Source: Palaemon carinicauda | Lineage: Eukaryota > Arthropoda > Malacostraca > Decapoda > Palaemonidae | Assembly (NCBI RefSeq): GCF_036898095.1 | Contig: NC_090746.1 | Location: 50,981,569-51,045,568, forward strand | DNA: 64,000 nucleotides | Reading direction: 5' to 3' | Shown: one piece after another, positions 21,787-32,979 of the stretch | Numbering within the stretch: the stretch's first letter is position 1 | Layout of the letters: each line of letters begins with the position of its first letter | Made by a program: the position numbers and the translations under genes | The notes under the pieces: generated by a model | The model's input: only the letters and a program-made list of their open reading frames with translations | Database searches by the model: none | Told to the model about the DNA's origin: nothing

Positions 21787-24072
21787 TTGTGTCTCCTGTC
21801 CAGCCAATTGCTGTGACCTCCCCCAAAATTAAAGTTATGGAGTTTCCTTATCAAGGCAAACTCAAAGAGATGGGTTCTAACCTCTAGGAATAGAATAAGT
21901 GTATACTAACACTGACCCTTCTTAAATACTTTAATATTGCGGGGTAAGTTGTTAACTGATTAACTATCAGTGTATTGAAGGAAATCTTTCCTTACAATAT
22001 AGGATTGGTCTCAACAATAGACTGTGCAAGGATACACAAAGGATGTTGGAAAATAATTACTGTATAATATATACTATAGTTTTCTGTCTGCAGTATATAC
22101 TATACTGCAAATATACTGGCTACGGTATAATCATGTACTGTAGTTCAGCCGACATGTTGCTGGCTAGGCTAGCACCTGACAGCACGGTCCGGCCGGCATG
22201 TCGCCGGCTGGGTAGTACCTGGCGGCACCGGTCCAGCAGGCGGCTTCTGATGGCTGGGTTAGTACCTGGCGAAGCTAGCCGACAGAGAGAGAGAAAGCAT
22301 GGAGTGAAGGGATACCTTATTAAAATGTATGTTTACAATAATAAGGGTGTAAGTACTTAACCTTACAGCCTTCCTCCAGAATGAGGGTTCAAATGGAAGG
22401 GGAGAATGCATCATTCAGGCTTCCACCCAGCCACAAGATCCGTTGCCGGTCGCTGACGGTTTCAGGGATCTGGATTGCAGTCCAAGGGAGGACTGAAGAA
22501 CACTCAACAGTAGAGGGGTCTCCCACTGGCAGCCGTCACAACCTTTCCCAGAGCCTTGCATCCATAAAGGAAGACCGAGTGACTATACAGCTGCTTATGT
22601 AGGAGTCCGGCCGGCACCACAATCTACCCGGCAAGCGGTGAGATTGTAGGACGATGGCCACAGGATTGCGATAGCTAGGCTATCACTAAAGGAGAGAGGG
22701 GCAGGGAAAAGGGTCCTATATCAAGCGTAGAAGAAGGCGACAGGATTGCCGCCACTTCTACACAAGGGTGAAGCTTTGATTCAATATCTGCGCCATCCTA
22801 GGTGACAGAAGAATATCTATTCTTCACCCTAGGGTCGGCCGAAACAGGACTAGTCTTCTAGACCGCAGGGGAGAAGGTGACGGCATCATACTACCACTTA
22901 AGTGCAGCCTAGGGAGGCTTAGCCTCCTATGCCGACAGCGAGGCTTAGCCTCCTATGCCGACAGCTTTAAGCCGGCGGGGGAGTGACTACTCACCCTGCT
23001 GCTCAGCCGCCGGCAGAAAGACTGAATACTCTGAGGTTCTGTCGAAAACCCGAGCCGGGATACTCGCCGGCATGGGTGGGAGACAGAAAACACTAGCCTA
23101 GTCAAGCCGTAGTGAACTACTCTATGGCAGGACCAAGATAGGGTTGTCGCCTATGGCGGCACTCAGAGGGAAGGAGGGATTACCCTTAAATCTCCACAGG
23201 AGACGAGTATCGAGTTATATAACTAATTCTAGGAGATATACTATCTACCGTTGAATTGATAAAACGATACATTAGGGTAACCGGGGATAATGTATGAAAG
23301 TATACTAAAGCGCATAGGCTAGGTAGCCTAGCGCGGGGCGAGATCTCGGTTACCTAAATCGCCAAAACTCTAACCTATACAATCGACATAGGGAAGAGGA
23401 AATTTGTATGCATATATATATATATATCTTTACTAGTATAATTGTGCCTAAATAGCTTTCATAATTTATTAATGCTATTACAACCGGGAATGTCGTTCTG
23501 CTAACTAAATAACACATGCTTAACGAACGACAGCGCCCATGGCGCCTCCGGTGACCGTCCAAGCTCCATAACACATTAAATTAAACTAATTTCACTGTGA
23601 AGCAGGAGCTAAAAATTATACACTGTAAAGAATATATACTCAACTTTTCAGAGGCAGAAAAAGCTGGAAATTGCATTATAATTCCTCTCGATAACGATCA
23701 AAAACATTAGATTAACAGGGAAAACCACTGTGCGCAATCACTACAGAAATAGGAATGGGCGCCATCTTGGAGACTTGTAATAGTACGGGAGGAAGGGTAA
23801 CCTTGATAACGGCTTCCCTTCTGTTTTCGCCACTCTTCCCCCACGGAACGAAAACGCTATTCGGGGTGAAGATTGCTATGTGTCGTATCAAGATATACGT
23901 CCCCTGATATTATGCGATATCCTTAAGAGAAATTTTAAGGATATTTGCACCAGGAGTTAGAATTCTGGAGACCTGAAAGTCAATTCTCTGGGAATATCAC
24001 TGTAGCCAAATATCCCTTAGAAAGCTACCAATAGGAACCTTCCATCAGGACGACATGGCTTGAGCCCAAAAA
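21787..24072 (-). other. leader and left inverted terminal repeat of element F
   Basis: About 2.3 kb without credible coding sequence. It has the GCCGGC-rich block (about 22140-23080), an imperfect local duplication of GAGGCTTAGCCTCCTATGCC at about 22917-22965, CTAGG motifs near 23320 and the hairpin at 23491-23532. The left terminal repeat occupies roughly 23800-24072. Confidence 0.65.
23491..23532 (-). other. conserved leader hairpin, element F
   Basis: Perfect 8-bp stem TGTCGTTC (23491-23498) with GAACGACA (23525-23532); the loop contains GCTAACTAAATAA. Same position and loop motif as in A, B and H. Confidence 0.5.
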
Positions 24073-24470
24073 TACAAGCATCCAATGAGTTGAAGTTTTG
24101 TAAATCGAGGTTCAGTACTCAGAAAGGTTAAACCATGGAGATCATGGATAGAAATACTTTAATTTTCATGTACAGTATATGAAAGTACGTTTTTGGGCTT
24201 AAGCCATGTTGTCCTGATGGAAGTTTCTCAAAGGCAGCTTTCTGCTTGGGATATTTCTGAGTGATATACCAGAGAATTTTACCTAAGAAGTATCACAGGG
24301 TTCTATCCCCTGGAGAGGATATCCTGAGGGATATCGTGTATACAATAGGGATGTGTTTAAAACAAGCCACTGCAATCCTTCCCTAATAGAGTTTACCTTG
24401 TCTCGAAGAATATGGGATAGAATTGGATACGTGGGCAAGAGAGCTGTTACAACTTCCAATCCCAGTGTGC

Positions 24471-25869
24471 TACAGGGTGACACAAAAAAAAAACGGTTAT
24501 CACCTAAACATGAATAACTTTTGAAATAAATAATCAGTTCCTTTTATTTTTCAGATTTATCAAGAAAAATTAATGTTCTGAGAGTCTACCAAATTCGACT
24601 TTCGAGATGCCATGGACTACTGAGGAAAAGACATTTATAGTTGAGGCCTATTTTCGGTTGAAGTCTATCCACGCAGCTCAATTGCAATTCAAAGAATGGT
24701 TCAGATGTCAAGAATTTCCTGTCCACTCAATGATCTACAGATGGGTCAACAAGTTCAGAACTCATGGGACTGTGTATAACCTCAATTGTAAAGACACTAA
24801 CAGACAATCACACTCTGGATGACCGTAATCATCAAGGACACCACACAACATTGCTGCAGTCAGAGACTCTGTTGTCCGCAGCCCAAGCAAGTCTGTGTGA
24901 CGGCGAAGTCAGGAGCTTGGAATCAATCAGGAGTCTGTGTGGAGAATTTTGAATGCAGATCTCCACCTGTATCCTTACAGGATACAGATTAAACACAAGC
25001 TTACACCTGACGACATGAGGAAGCGCGTGATCATGTGTCAGTGGTTTTGCGATAAGATTAACGCTGTGCCAGACTTCCTTGACAATGTCTGGTTTTCGGA
25101 TGAGGCACATTTTCTGTTGTCAGGTCACGTGAACTCGAAGAACAAATCTTCTGGGGTAGCACATCCCCTGACCACTGTCTGCAAAGGGCATTACACTAGA
25201 TGAAGTGCACTGCCTGGGTCGCCATCTCCAAACATGGCATCATTGGACCATTCTGGTTCGAGGACGAAATCGAGCGGTCTGTGACAATCAACACCGAGCG
25301 ATATGTCCAGGTGCTTGGCAAATTCTGGACAGCACTTGGTCGAGGGACAGGACTCGTTAGGGTCCTCCAGTGGTTCCAGCAGGATGGTGCCACCATCCTC
25401 ACTTCAAACGAATCATTGGCATAACTACAGCAGCGTTTCCCTGACCGACTGATCAGCCGCAGGTGTGACCCGGAGTGGTCGCCGCATTCACCGGACCTGA
25501 ACCCCCCAGATTTTTATCTCTGGGGATACCTTAAGGACAGGGTATATGGAAACAACCCCCAGACTATCCCTGACCTGAAGGCAGCAATCACAGCAGCAAT
25601 AAGAGTGATCCCAAGGGAGGAATGCGGGAGGGTCATCGAGAACTTTGCCCACTGGATCCAAATGTGCCTGCAGTGCCGGGGAGCTCATTTTGAGCACATT
25701 TTGGAGAGTCAGTGAAACAAGGAGTTTTCGTTGTACAGACTTGAAACTTTGGAGATGTCTGCTACACAGGCTTGACCTAATGTTGCTAAAGTTTTGTGTC
25801 GATCTAAATAATATTTTGGAAGTTATTCGTTTTTTGGTGATGACTGTTTTTTTTTTGTGTCACCCTGTA
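24471..25869 (+). mobile_element. Tc1/mariner-like DNA transposon in element D
   Basis: About 1.4 kb with inverted repeats. The left (24471-24504) starts TACAGGGTGACAC; the right (25836-25869) ends GTGTCACCCTGTA. The repeats are about 34 bp and differ at two positions. TA dinucleotides at both ends fit the family's TA target duplication. A paralogous empty site exists in the opposite terminal repeat of D (TA at 31149-31150). The transposase is a pseudogene. Confidence 0.9.
24607..25715 (+). pseudogene. mariner-like transposase, frameshifted
   Basis: Cut-and-paste transposase of the IS630/Tc1/mariner superfamily. The N-terminus (PWTTEEKTFIVEAYFRL, then SMIYRWVNKFRTHGTV) is a helix-turn-helix domain typical of mariner-like proteins in arthropods. 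The catalytic domain shows FSDEAHF (first Asp, about 25095), WFQQDGAT (second Asp, about 25375) and WSPHSPDLNPPDFYLWGYLK (about 25475-25540). By my count 41 residues separate the second Asp from the Asp of PPDF, so it may be a DD41D type. Lesions are a frameshift and TGA at about 24820, another shift near 25200, and TAA at 25423 replacing a residue after ESLA. Confidence 0.85.
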
Positions 25870-27407
25870 CTACAAACACGTTTCCTGGATCACCATTCCT
25901 TCTTGCAGTACCATCTTGACGGTTGCTTGGAGTTTTTTCTGCGTGTTTTCATAGCTTTTTTGAGTGATTTTGTGATCATTGATGCTTCTGCTTCTGCGTC
26001 TCCACCCCATTATTTTTACGATTTGCATGCTTTTTGTTGCCTGCGGCTGTCGCATGGTCGGCACCGGCGACGTATGTATCCAAATCGCTCAGAAATGCTT
26101 AGTTATTTTATCATTGTACTGTAAGAATTTATTTTAATTTGTTCTTTTACAATTGTGGTATGATTATGGGTTACCCCCTTCATATTCTATTGTCTGCTGG
26201 CGCATATTTTATCAGCCTTGACATAGGCTAACTCTACCCTGTCCGTCATCCGTGACTGGTAAGTATGCACTTGTGCACCATCCCCTTCTTTCACTTAGCC
26301 CTACGGGTTTCGTGAGGCTGCCCATCCTCCCATGCTATTGATGTGTCATAGTGGGGAGCTGCAGTCCTGAAGGTCCATCTGGGGAGCATTGGATAGTGTT
26401 TTACAGTTGTCTTAGGGTGCCTGTTTTTCACTCATCCACTTAGCCTGTGTGTTTGGCCAGGCAGCACGGGTTATGGGAACTTGTTCCCCGCTTTTACTTC
26501 TTGTCCAACCATTAGAACACATTAACCTTGTTCTAATGCAGACAGGAAGACCTCCCTTTAGTGTCGCCTTACCCATTCCTAGGCTTCCCATCTTGATTTT
26601 TGGTAGGCTACCCGCTGGTTGTGAGGATTCGTTCTCTGTTCCTTCATACTGCAAACTGCATAGAACTCCATTTTATTTCTAATGCTACAGTTAGGCCTTC
26701 CTATCCTGCCGCCTCATCAATCTCCGAGTCTCCCTTCCTTCCCCCCTTTCCCCCTTGTGCCTGCTGGTGTGTCTACTTGCTGTGGAACTTTGTTCCCCTC
26801 CCAGTCCAGTTCCCTGGCGACTGCCATGATCTTTGTTGCTATATAGATGGACAGGACAGCTTATGGGCTATCTAGTCTGGCCCTAGGTAAGCAAGATTTT
26901 TATTCCCTCCCTGGAATAATTCCCTCTGTCACCTTAGAGAACACTCTTGGGTGGTGTAGTTGCCCCTTCCCCTTCCTAGTTAGTCCATAACCCTTTACTG
27001 TCTTAGGAATTACAGTTCCTTTTGTCTAGTCTACGTACCCTAGCATCTGAGTTTCCCTCATCCGCTATGTAGGCTAGGCTTGCCTGTACAGTATTTCCTA
27101 TGGCCTAAACCTATCCAGGCGGAGAACTGGTACCCCTTGGGGTTATCCTCTGCTGCCTTAGTAGGTGCCTAGTCTATGATTGCAGCTTCTCATCCTGGGC
27201 TATGTACCTCTTGCTGTGGAGTCTTGGCTCCTTTGCCTGGTCGGTTTATCCTGGCAGAAGTGTTGCCTTCTGCCCCTGCCTCCAGTCTTGTTGGCTTGAG
27301 TTCCTCTAGCATTAGATGTGAGTGGGCTATGCTGTAATCTTTGGGTGGTCATCTACACCTTCTTTTCCTTTTCCCTATCTGAGGAACATTATCCATTAGA
27401 GATGATA
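25870..27407 (+). other. leader of DIRS element D, non-coding
   Basis: About 1.5 kb after the mariner insertion, resuming terminal-repeat sequence (CTACAAACACGTTTCC) and then the leader. No credible ORF or RNA gene. It has a few CTAGG motifs (about 27060) but lacks the GCCGGC block of family 1. Confidence 0.55.
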
Positions 27408-28312
27408 CATTCCTAAGGAAACTATCATTCTGGACTACAACAAGGCTCAATTCTTATTGCTTAAGGGACTTAAAATTGCAAAATTCACCAATACTCAACT
27501 TTCTGCCTTTGGTAGAAAGCAGGCCCCCTTTGTTGCTCCCAAAGATACTGTCTTTCCCTTCCCCTCAAAAGTTTAGAGGCTCTGAAGAAGGCAGTAATGA
27601 AAGGTAGACTATTGACAGTGCTAGAGGAGTGCAAACCTGTCTCCCTAGCCCTTCCTTATGACTCGGACAGTTGGGAAGATGTCCAGCATACAACATACCT
27701 TAACGGTCGGAAAACTGGATAGGGACATTGGAGACCAACAATTCAATGGAAGGTTGCCTAGAATTCCCGAATTCCTTTTGAAGGAAGAATAGGAAGCCAA
27801 AGAGAGGCTATCTGCTACTTTGTCCCACCAGTTCTATATGGAAATGTGGATTAGGAACTATTCCAAGTCAGACCTCTTGACAGTCCTGGCAAAGACTCAT
27901 CTGGCTACTTTCCACAGAGATTTACATGCTTTCTTTTTAACCTGAAGAGCATGCAGAGAACATATCTTAGCAGCAGGAACTATTAGACATGAGCCTAGAA
28001 ATTTGATTGACTCAAACAATTAGGGGAAAGATTTCTTTTCTCAGAAATTGATCAAGGAAGCATTGGACAAAGCTGCTCAGGGTAAAAAGAGCCTTATGCA
28101 AAAGTGGGGTATGTCCTCTAAGAGTAAATTCACCCCCAAAGAAGGACCTCAACCCAAAGACAAGAAGCCTAAGAGAGCCTTTAAAGGTAGGAAAACCTTT
28201 CCTGTTGTAACAGCCCAAGTTGCCACGATCCCCCGGACTGTGTACACGGTTCCCCAGCAATATGCGTCACAGTCTCCAACCTTAGCCATTACGAAAGAAA
28301 AGTGCTAGCGGC
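27408..28312 (+). pseudogene. gag remnant of element D
   Basis: Recognisable gag segments in order: ETIILDYNKAQFLLLKGLK (matching EVIVFDLAKAQAMLA of B), FTNTQLSAFGRKQAPFVAPKD, a segment like DSDSWEDVQ, and near the end MSSKSKFTPKEGPQPK followed by a Gln/Pro-rich tail (28048-28308). The N-terminal Cys/His domain and acidic stretch are missing. There are many stops and shifts. It is too diverged from families 1 and 2 to be a simple copy, hence family 3. Confidence 0.7.
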
Positions 28313-29455
28313 AGAGGAAGGTCTGGAAAGGACGGTCAATTTAGGGGCCAAGGAAGTAGAGGCAAGGCCTTTAGAGAAGCAAGTCCTTCATAACATCAAT
28401 GCGGAGCTACCAGTAAGGGGAACTCTTTATCTTGTCAAGGATCAATGGGAGTTCGATCCTTAGACTCACAGCATAGTCTCAAAGGGACTAGGTTGGAAAT
28501 GGATACAGAAACCACCCCAGTTCAAGAGGTTCTCTACACCCACAACCCCATTCTTGGAGGTTTACATTCAGGATCTTTTCCGGAAGGGAGTTATCCATTG
28601 CATAAAATCCATAAACTTTCAAGGGCAACTATTCTGCATGCCCAAGAAAGATTCAAACACACTTTGAACTATTCTGGACTTGTTCCCACTAAACAAATTC
28701 ATTCCGAACGATAAGTTCCAGATACTGACTATCTCGCAGGGTCTACACTGTCTCCATAGATACCGATGCCTATTGGCATCTTCTGTTAGGTCGGCGTTTC
28801 TCCCCCTACTTTGGTTTCAGACTGGCAAGAAAGGCCTACTTTTTCAGAGCTATACCCTTCGGGATCAGTATAGCTCCAAGAATTTTCACAAAGCTAATCA
28901 ATGCCGTTGTCCAACAGCTAAGGAACAAAGGCCTTAAGGTGATTGTTTACCTAAATGACTGACTAGTCTGGGTTGCAATGAAGTCGGAATGATTTTTAGC
29001 AGCTCGAGAAGTCCTGAAATTCCTACAGTCTCTGGAGTTTCAAATCACCCTTGAAAAGTCCGGACTATCTCCAGCTCCAGAATTTCAGCGGCTAGGGCTT
29101 CACTGGAATCTAATAGTCACACGTCCTTTCTCCACAGCACGGCAAGAGAAAGGAAATCTCAAAATCTGTCAGGTTCTTCCTTTGCTCGAAGGTAATCACC
29201 AGACGTCAACAGGAAAGTCTTAGGATCTCGGCAGTTTGCTGCCGTGATAGACCCAATCCTAAAAGCAAGACTCGAAGATGCCAACAGAGTCTGGAGAAGG
29301 AAGGCATCAAATGTTCAGAGAGATCTTCGCCACAAAACCTCGGCTTTGCTGCTCTAACAGCTCAAGCCATGGTCCATTGCCAAGAGCTTATCGATTCACG
29401 TCACTCTACAGCATCCTCTTCCTTCCATGAAAATTTACATGGAGGCCTTGGAACA
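28313..29455 (+). pseudogene. pol remnant (RT) of element D
   Basis: RT segments with stops: WEFDP (then a stop), SKGLGWKWIQKPP, FQGQLFCMPKKDSN, ILDLFPLNKFIPNDKFQILT, and a catalytic box reading VYLND followed by TGA at about 28962 instead of YLDD. Motif A is degraded. RNase H is largely unrecognisable past 29400, where the LINE fragment begins. Confidence 0.7.
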
Positions 29456-29544
29456 GGGTTGGGGGAACTTATTTGCAATGTGTGGTAATCTATTATATAG
29501 TAAAGAGTCAAAGGTGATATTATCCTCTTATTTTATGAATATTT

Positions 29545-30540
29545 TTGTTATGTTACTCCGGTATATTCTCTCATGAAAAAATTATCCAAAACAACTATGG
29601 TCAGTGAGTATAAGAGCAGTATAGGCCTAACAGAACGTTTCCAAGTAAATGTGCGACTACATCAGGGATCTGCATTGACCCCTTTCCTATTTGATCTGGT
29701 CATGGATGTAGTAACACAAGGTATTAGAGATCAGTCTCCTTGGTGTATGCTTTTTGCTGATGATGTTATACTGTGTAGCACTAGGCGAGAGGTAGTAGAA
29801 GAGAAACTGGAGGAGTGGAGAAGAGAAATGGAAAATAGGGGATCGAAGATCAGCAGGAAAAAGACAGAGTATTTGAGATTGAAAAATGGCGAGAACGGGG
29901 AGGTTAGTTTACAAGGAGAGAGATTGAAAAGAGTTGAAAATTTCAGGTATTTAGGATCAACAGTTGCAGAGGATGGTGATCTGGGGGCAGAAATAAACCA
30001 CAGAATACAAACAGGATGGAAGAATTGGAAAAAAAGTGTGTGGAGTACTATGCGACAGGAAAATAGGAGTTAAGTTGAAAGGTAAAGTACACAGGACAGT
30101 TGTGAGACCGGCAATGATGTATGGAGCGGAGACGTTGGCAATAAAGAAGACAGAAGAGAAGAAGATGGATGTGGCAGAGATGATAATGTTGAGATGGATG
30201 TGTGGGGGTGTCAAGAAGAGATAAGATACAGAATGAGGTAATTAGGGGTACCACAGGAGTCAGAAAACTATCAGATAAGATCCAAGAAAGTAGACTGAGG
30301 TGGTATGGTCATGTCATGAGAAGAGATGAACAGTATATTGGGAGGAGAGTGATGGAAATGGAGGTACAGGGAACGAGAAGGAGAGGGAGATCAAAGCGAA
30401 GGTGGGTGGACTGTATCAAGGATGACCTTCGATCAAAGGGATTAACCGGTGAGGTGTGGGACAGAGGTAGATGGAGAAAGCTGACCAGAAACATCGGCCC
30501 CACATAGAAGTGGGAAACGATGTAGACAAAGAAGAAGACT
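29545..30540 (+). mobile_element. 5'-truncated RTE-like non-LTR fragment
   Basis: About 1 kb holding the C-terminal half of an RTE-type reverse transcriptase. It ends near AAAGAAGAAGAC at about 30535, consistent with a simple-repeat tail. It sits between DIRS pol and the DIRS 3' region, replacing the rest of pol and YR. I could not identify a clean target duplication. Confidence 0.75.
29573..30507 (+). pseudogene. RTE-like reverse transcriptase, C-terminal part, frameshifted
   Basis: RT thumb/palm and C-terminal segments: VRLHQGSALTPFLFDLVMD, catalytic FADD (MLFADDVILCS, about 29750), FRYLGSTVAEDGD, KGKVHRTVVRPAMMYGAETLA, SRLRWYGHVMRR and GRSKRRWVDCIKDDL. These are hallmarks of the RTE clade. 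The N-terminal endonuclease and fingers are absent. Frames change near 30055 and 30210, so three reading frames are needed. The catalytic Asp pair is intact but the protein is not translatable in full. Confidence 0.85.
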
Positions 30541-31022
30541 CTAGTATATAACTCTGGGGTGGAAAACTTCTGTTTTTTTTACTCATATTTAATATACATA
30601 TTGTTGTGCCAATTATTGTACATTTATGAATTTTTGGAAATAATGAAAGCCTATAGCTCATTTTGCATTGCCTTTATATGGACCTACTATTCACAATAAA
30701 ACCAATGACCCTCCATTTTTAACCCTTCTTTTATGGACTTCAGTCTGATAGACTACTGGGGACAAAAATTTTATTCACTGTGAGTGGGATTGTGCAATTA
30801 TAATGTCTTTGCTCCTATGTGATTTACAATCAACTTACTTGTGTTCATAGCTTGGGACTATTGTCCCCACTGCTATGTGGAAGTGTAGACACATCTTTTC
30901 CTGTCACACTACTTATCATGGGACCTTGTCCTTATATAATTAGTGGGAATTCTAGGAACTCTAATGGGTTAAAAACTCTATCTGGCCACAACTGAGAATA
31001 CAGTATTAATTCTCTGGTACAC
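30541..31022 (+). other. 3' region of element D, no gene seen
   Basis: About 480 bp, AT-rich and non-coding. The last part (TTCTCTGGTACACTTCCAT) matches the DIRS 3' UTR just before the ICR in P, B and E. A run of C at about 31065-31077 lies just downstream in the terminal repeat. Confidence 0.5.
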
Positions 31023-31464
31023 TTCCATATTGTCCTGATGGACCTGCCTGTTACTTTTCATCTCCCCCCCCCCCCCAATTCTCAGTGTGAGGCCTTGCGC
31101 CATGCGATGGCTTCTCCTGGAATGGTGATCCAGGAAACGTGTTTGTAGTAGCACACTGGGATCTGAAGTTGTAACGGGTCTCTCGCCCATGTATTCAATC
31201 CTATCCCATATCCTTTGAGACAAGGTCAACTCTATTCGGGGAAGGATAGCAGTGGCTTGTTTTAAAAATGCCCCTGTTGTATACACGATATCTCTTGGGA
31301 TATTCGCTCCAGGAGATAGAACCATGTGATACTTCTTAGGTAAAATTCTCTGGTATATCACTCTCAGAAATATCTCAAGTATAAAGCTGCCTTTGAGGAA
31401 CTTCCATCAAGACAACATGGCTATCTCACCCAAAAATATCTTTTTCCTATGTCAAAATCTGTTT
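31023..31464 (+). repeat. right inverted terminal repeat of element D with collapsed ICR
   Basis: Inverse of 24190-24470 plus 25870 onward. The expected ICR of about 92 bp is reduced to a short join (CCATATTGTCCTGATGG). It ends ACCCAAAAATATC, then TCAAAATCTGTT. It contains the empty counterpart of the mariner target site (TA at 31149-31150). Confidence 0.75.
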
Positions 31465-31822
31465 TACTTATTAAGGGATTTTGACGAAGGAAAAATCTAT
31501 TTCTGGGCGAGAGACCTGTGCCATGCTCCTTCTTTTAGCACCATTTCTAAGGTATATAACTGCTATATATTACCAGAGAAAAAATTGCATAGGAATGCCA
31601 GGTTGAACCCAGCTCGCTCACCTATATAAGGTGTCGGTATAACTGGGGCGTGATAATTCACAACCAGAAGTCTCGCACCATTTAGATATCTCCTCTTCAA
31701 AACTCCCGCCGCAGCGAGGTGCCGATCAACACTACTACCACTAACCTAACCCACGCCAGTGACGTCACTCCTCATAGCACCCAAGGTTTGGGGCCCATGC
31801 TGGGAGGGAAGTCAAGGGAGGG

Positions 31823-31912
31823 TTCACTGGGCGGCACAGGTCTCTCGCCCAGAAATAGATTTTTCCTTCGTCAAAATCCCTTTTCTGGGCTCCTCCTGTG
31901 CCGCCCAGTGAA
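31823..31912 (-). repeat. ICR of element G, 90 bp
   Basis: Inverted arms TTCACTGGGCGGCACAGG (31823-31840) and CCTGTGCCGCCCAGTGAA (31895-31912), perfectly complementary, around the core AAATAGATTTTTC ... TCAAAATCC ... TGGGCTC. Same layout as family 1 with wholly different arm sequence. Confidence 0.85.
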
Positions 31913-31929
31913 ATTGTACAAGAGAAATG

Positions 31930-32940
31930 GTCCCAAAACTCGGAACAATACCTGAGGAAGTAAATATAAACTCACTATGTTCAGGAGGAATCACATTCCC
32001 TGCTGCCACTGTAGCAAATATAAGGCTTCCAGAGGTTTTAAATAGTGGCGTTTAAATGCTGTTGGAGACTTCCAGCCTGTATTAGTAAGTCCATCGAAGT
32101 TCATATGGTGAAAGTAATTAACTGAGGTAGCTACAGCTCGTATATCATGGACGTGAGGGAGTGATGTGGGAATGATTCTAGGTAGCCCGTTAATGAAATA
32201 CAGAATCTGCTGTCTGATTCCTTTCAGGATGATGGTTCTTCCATCTTCTCTAATGGATAAGGGCCCTGAGGACTGAATGGAAGATATGTTTAAGTAGGCT
32301 TTCAGAGTGTTTACTGGACATATAGATGGGTCCTGCGGAAGTGGAACAATCTTCCAGGGGAACCGTCTGTCCTGGGGGTCCTCATTTTCGCTAAAAATCT
32401 TTTGTCAGGGGAAAGGAGTACTTCCCCTGACGAGAGAAATTCAATATGACCTGGATCTCTAGACAAGGCTGAAAGTTCTGATATTCTGACGCCAGAAGTC
32501 AGGTTCGTTAAGAACAAAGATTTCCTTAACAATGGAATATAATGACAAGTCTCGTTAAAAGTGTCTGAAGCCAACTTAAGTACGTCATTCAGAAACCAGG
32601 AAACTGAGCTAGGGTGAGTTGATGGTTTCAATCTGGCGCAGGTTCTCGGGATGGATGAGAAGTATGAATCTGTAAGGTCAATATTAAAACCAATTTGGAA
32701 ATTCTTCTTTAAGGCTGACTTAATTGTGGTGATAGTACAAGCCGCTAAGCCTAATTCAAATAAAATTCTGAAGGTTACTGTCAGATTCATAGTCATCGTC
32801 TCAACTTTTGAGTCCCTTAAAAACTTGCAAGTATCATAACAGCCGAATCATACTGTCGAAGGGTGGATTCCCTCTTATCTGATTCTAAAAATAGCGTATT
32901 TGAGGATCAATATCTGCACCTCTTGAGCTGCAAATTTCAT
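31930..32940 (-). pseudogene. tyrosine recombinase of element G, frameshifted
   Basis: YR fragments match C: MTMNLTVTFRILFELGLAA, ACARLKP-like segment, SGVRISELSALSRDPGHIEF (first Arg, about 32500), then a shift near 32380 after the FLAK segment. Further on come HVHDIRAVAT (HxxR, about 32150) and RHYLKPLEAL with the Tyr nucleophile (about 32035). The catalytic residues survive but the reading frame does not. The N-terminal part near 32830-32940 is also out of frame. Confidence 0.75.
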
Positions 32941-32979
32941 TAAGTCCATAAAGTTAGGGCATTCTGAATTTTGAGGAAG

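Larger units (their letters stand above)
17027..24072 (-). mobile_element. DIRS element F (diverged family 1), minus strand, 3'-truncated
   Basis: Left terminal repeat ends at 24072 (GAGCCCAAAAA); the leader runs 21787-24072. A putative intron (21656-21786), gag (19714-21655), pol (about 18108-19900) and YR (17158 to about 18200) follow. Its 3' UTR is cut at 17027 by the right end of P, so its own ICR and right repeat are missing from the window. It is more diverged from A, B, E and P than they are from each other, and all three genes are broken, so it is an older copy. Confidence 0.85.
24190..31464 (+). mobile_element. DIRS element D (family 3), plus strand, degenerate
   Basis: The left end at 24190 (TTTTTGGGCTTAAGCCATG) and right end at about 31464 (TCAAAATCTGTT) are recognisable, and the left repeat is homologous in inverted orientation to 31040-31420. 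Inside lie a mariner-like insertion (24471-25869), a leader, a gag remnant (27408-28312), a pol remnant (to about 29455) and an RTE-like LINE fragment (about 29545-30540). No YR is visible; it was lost to deletion or replacement. The ICR has collapsed to about 20 bp near 31023-31040. Coding remnants are heavily mutated, so this is the oldest-looking DIRS copy. Confidence 0.75.

Noticed and set aside
26220..27400. Possible host exons in the CT-rich stretch downstream of the mariner
   Set aside because: Open frames are short, have no domain and lie between recognised parts of DIRS element D (terminal repeat and gag).
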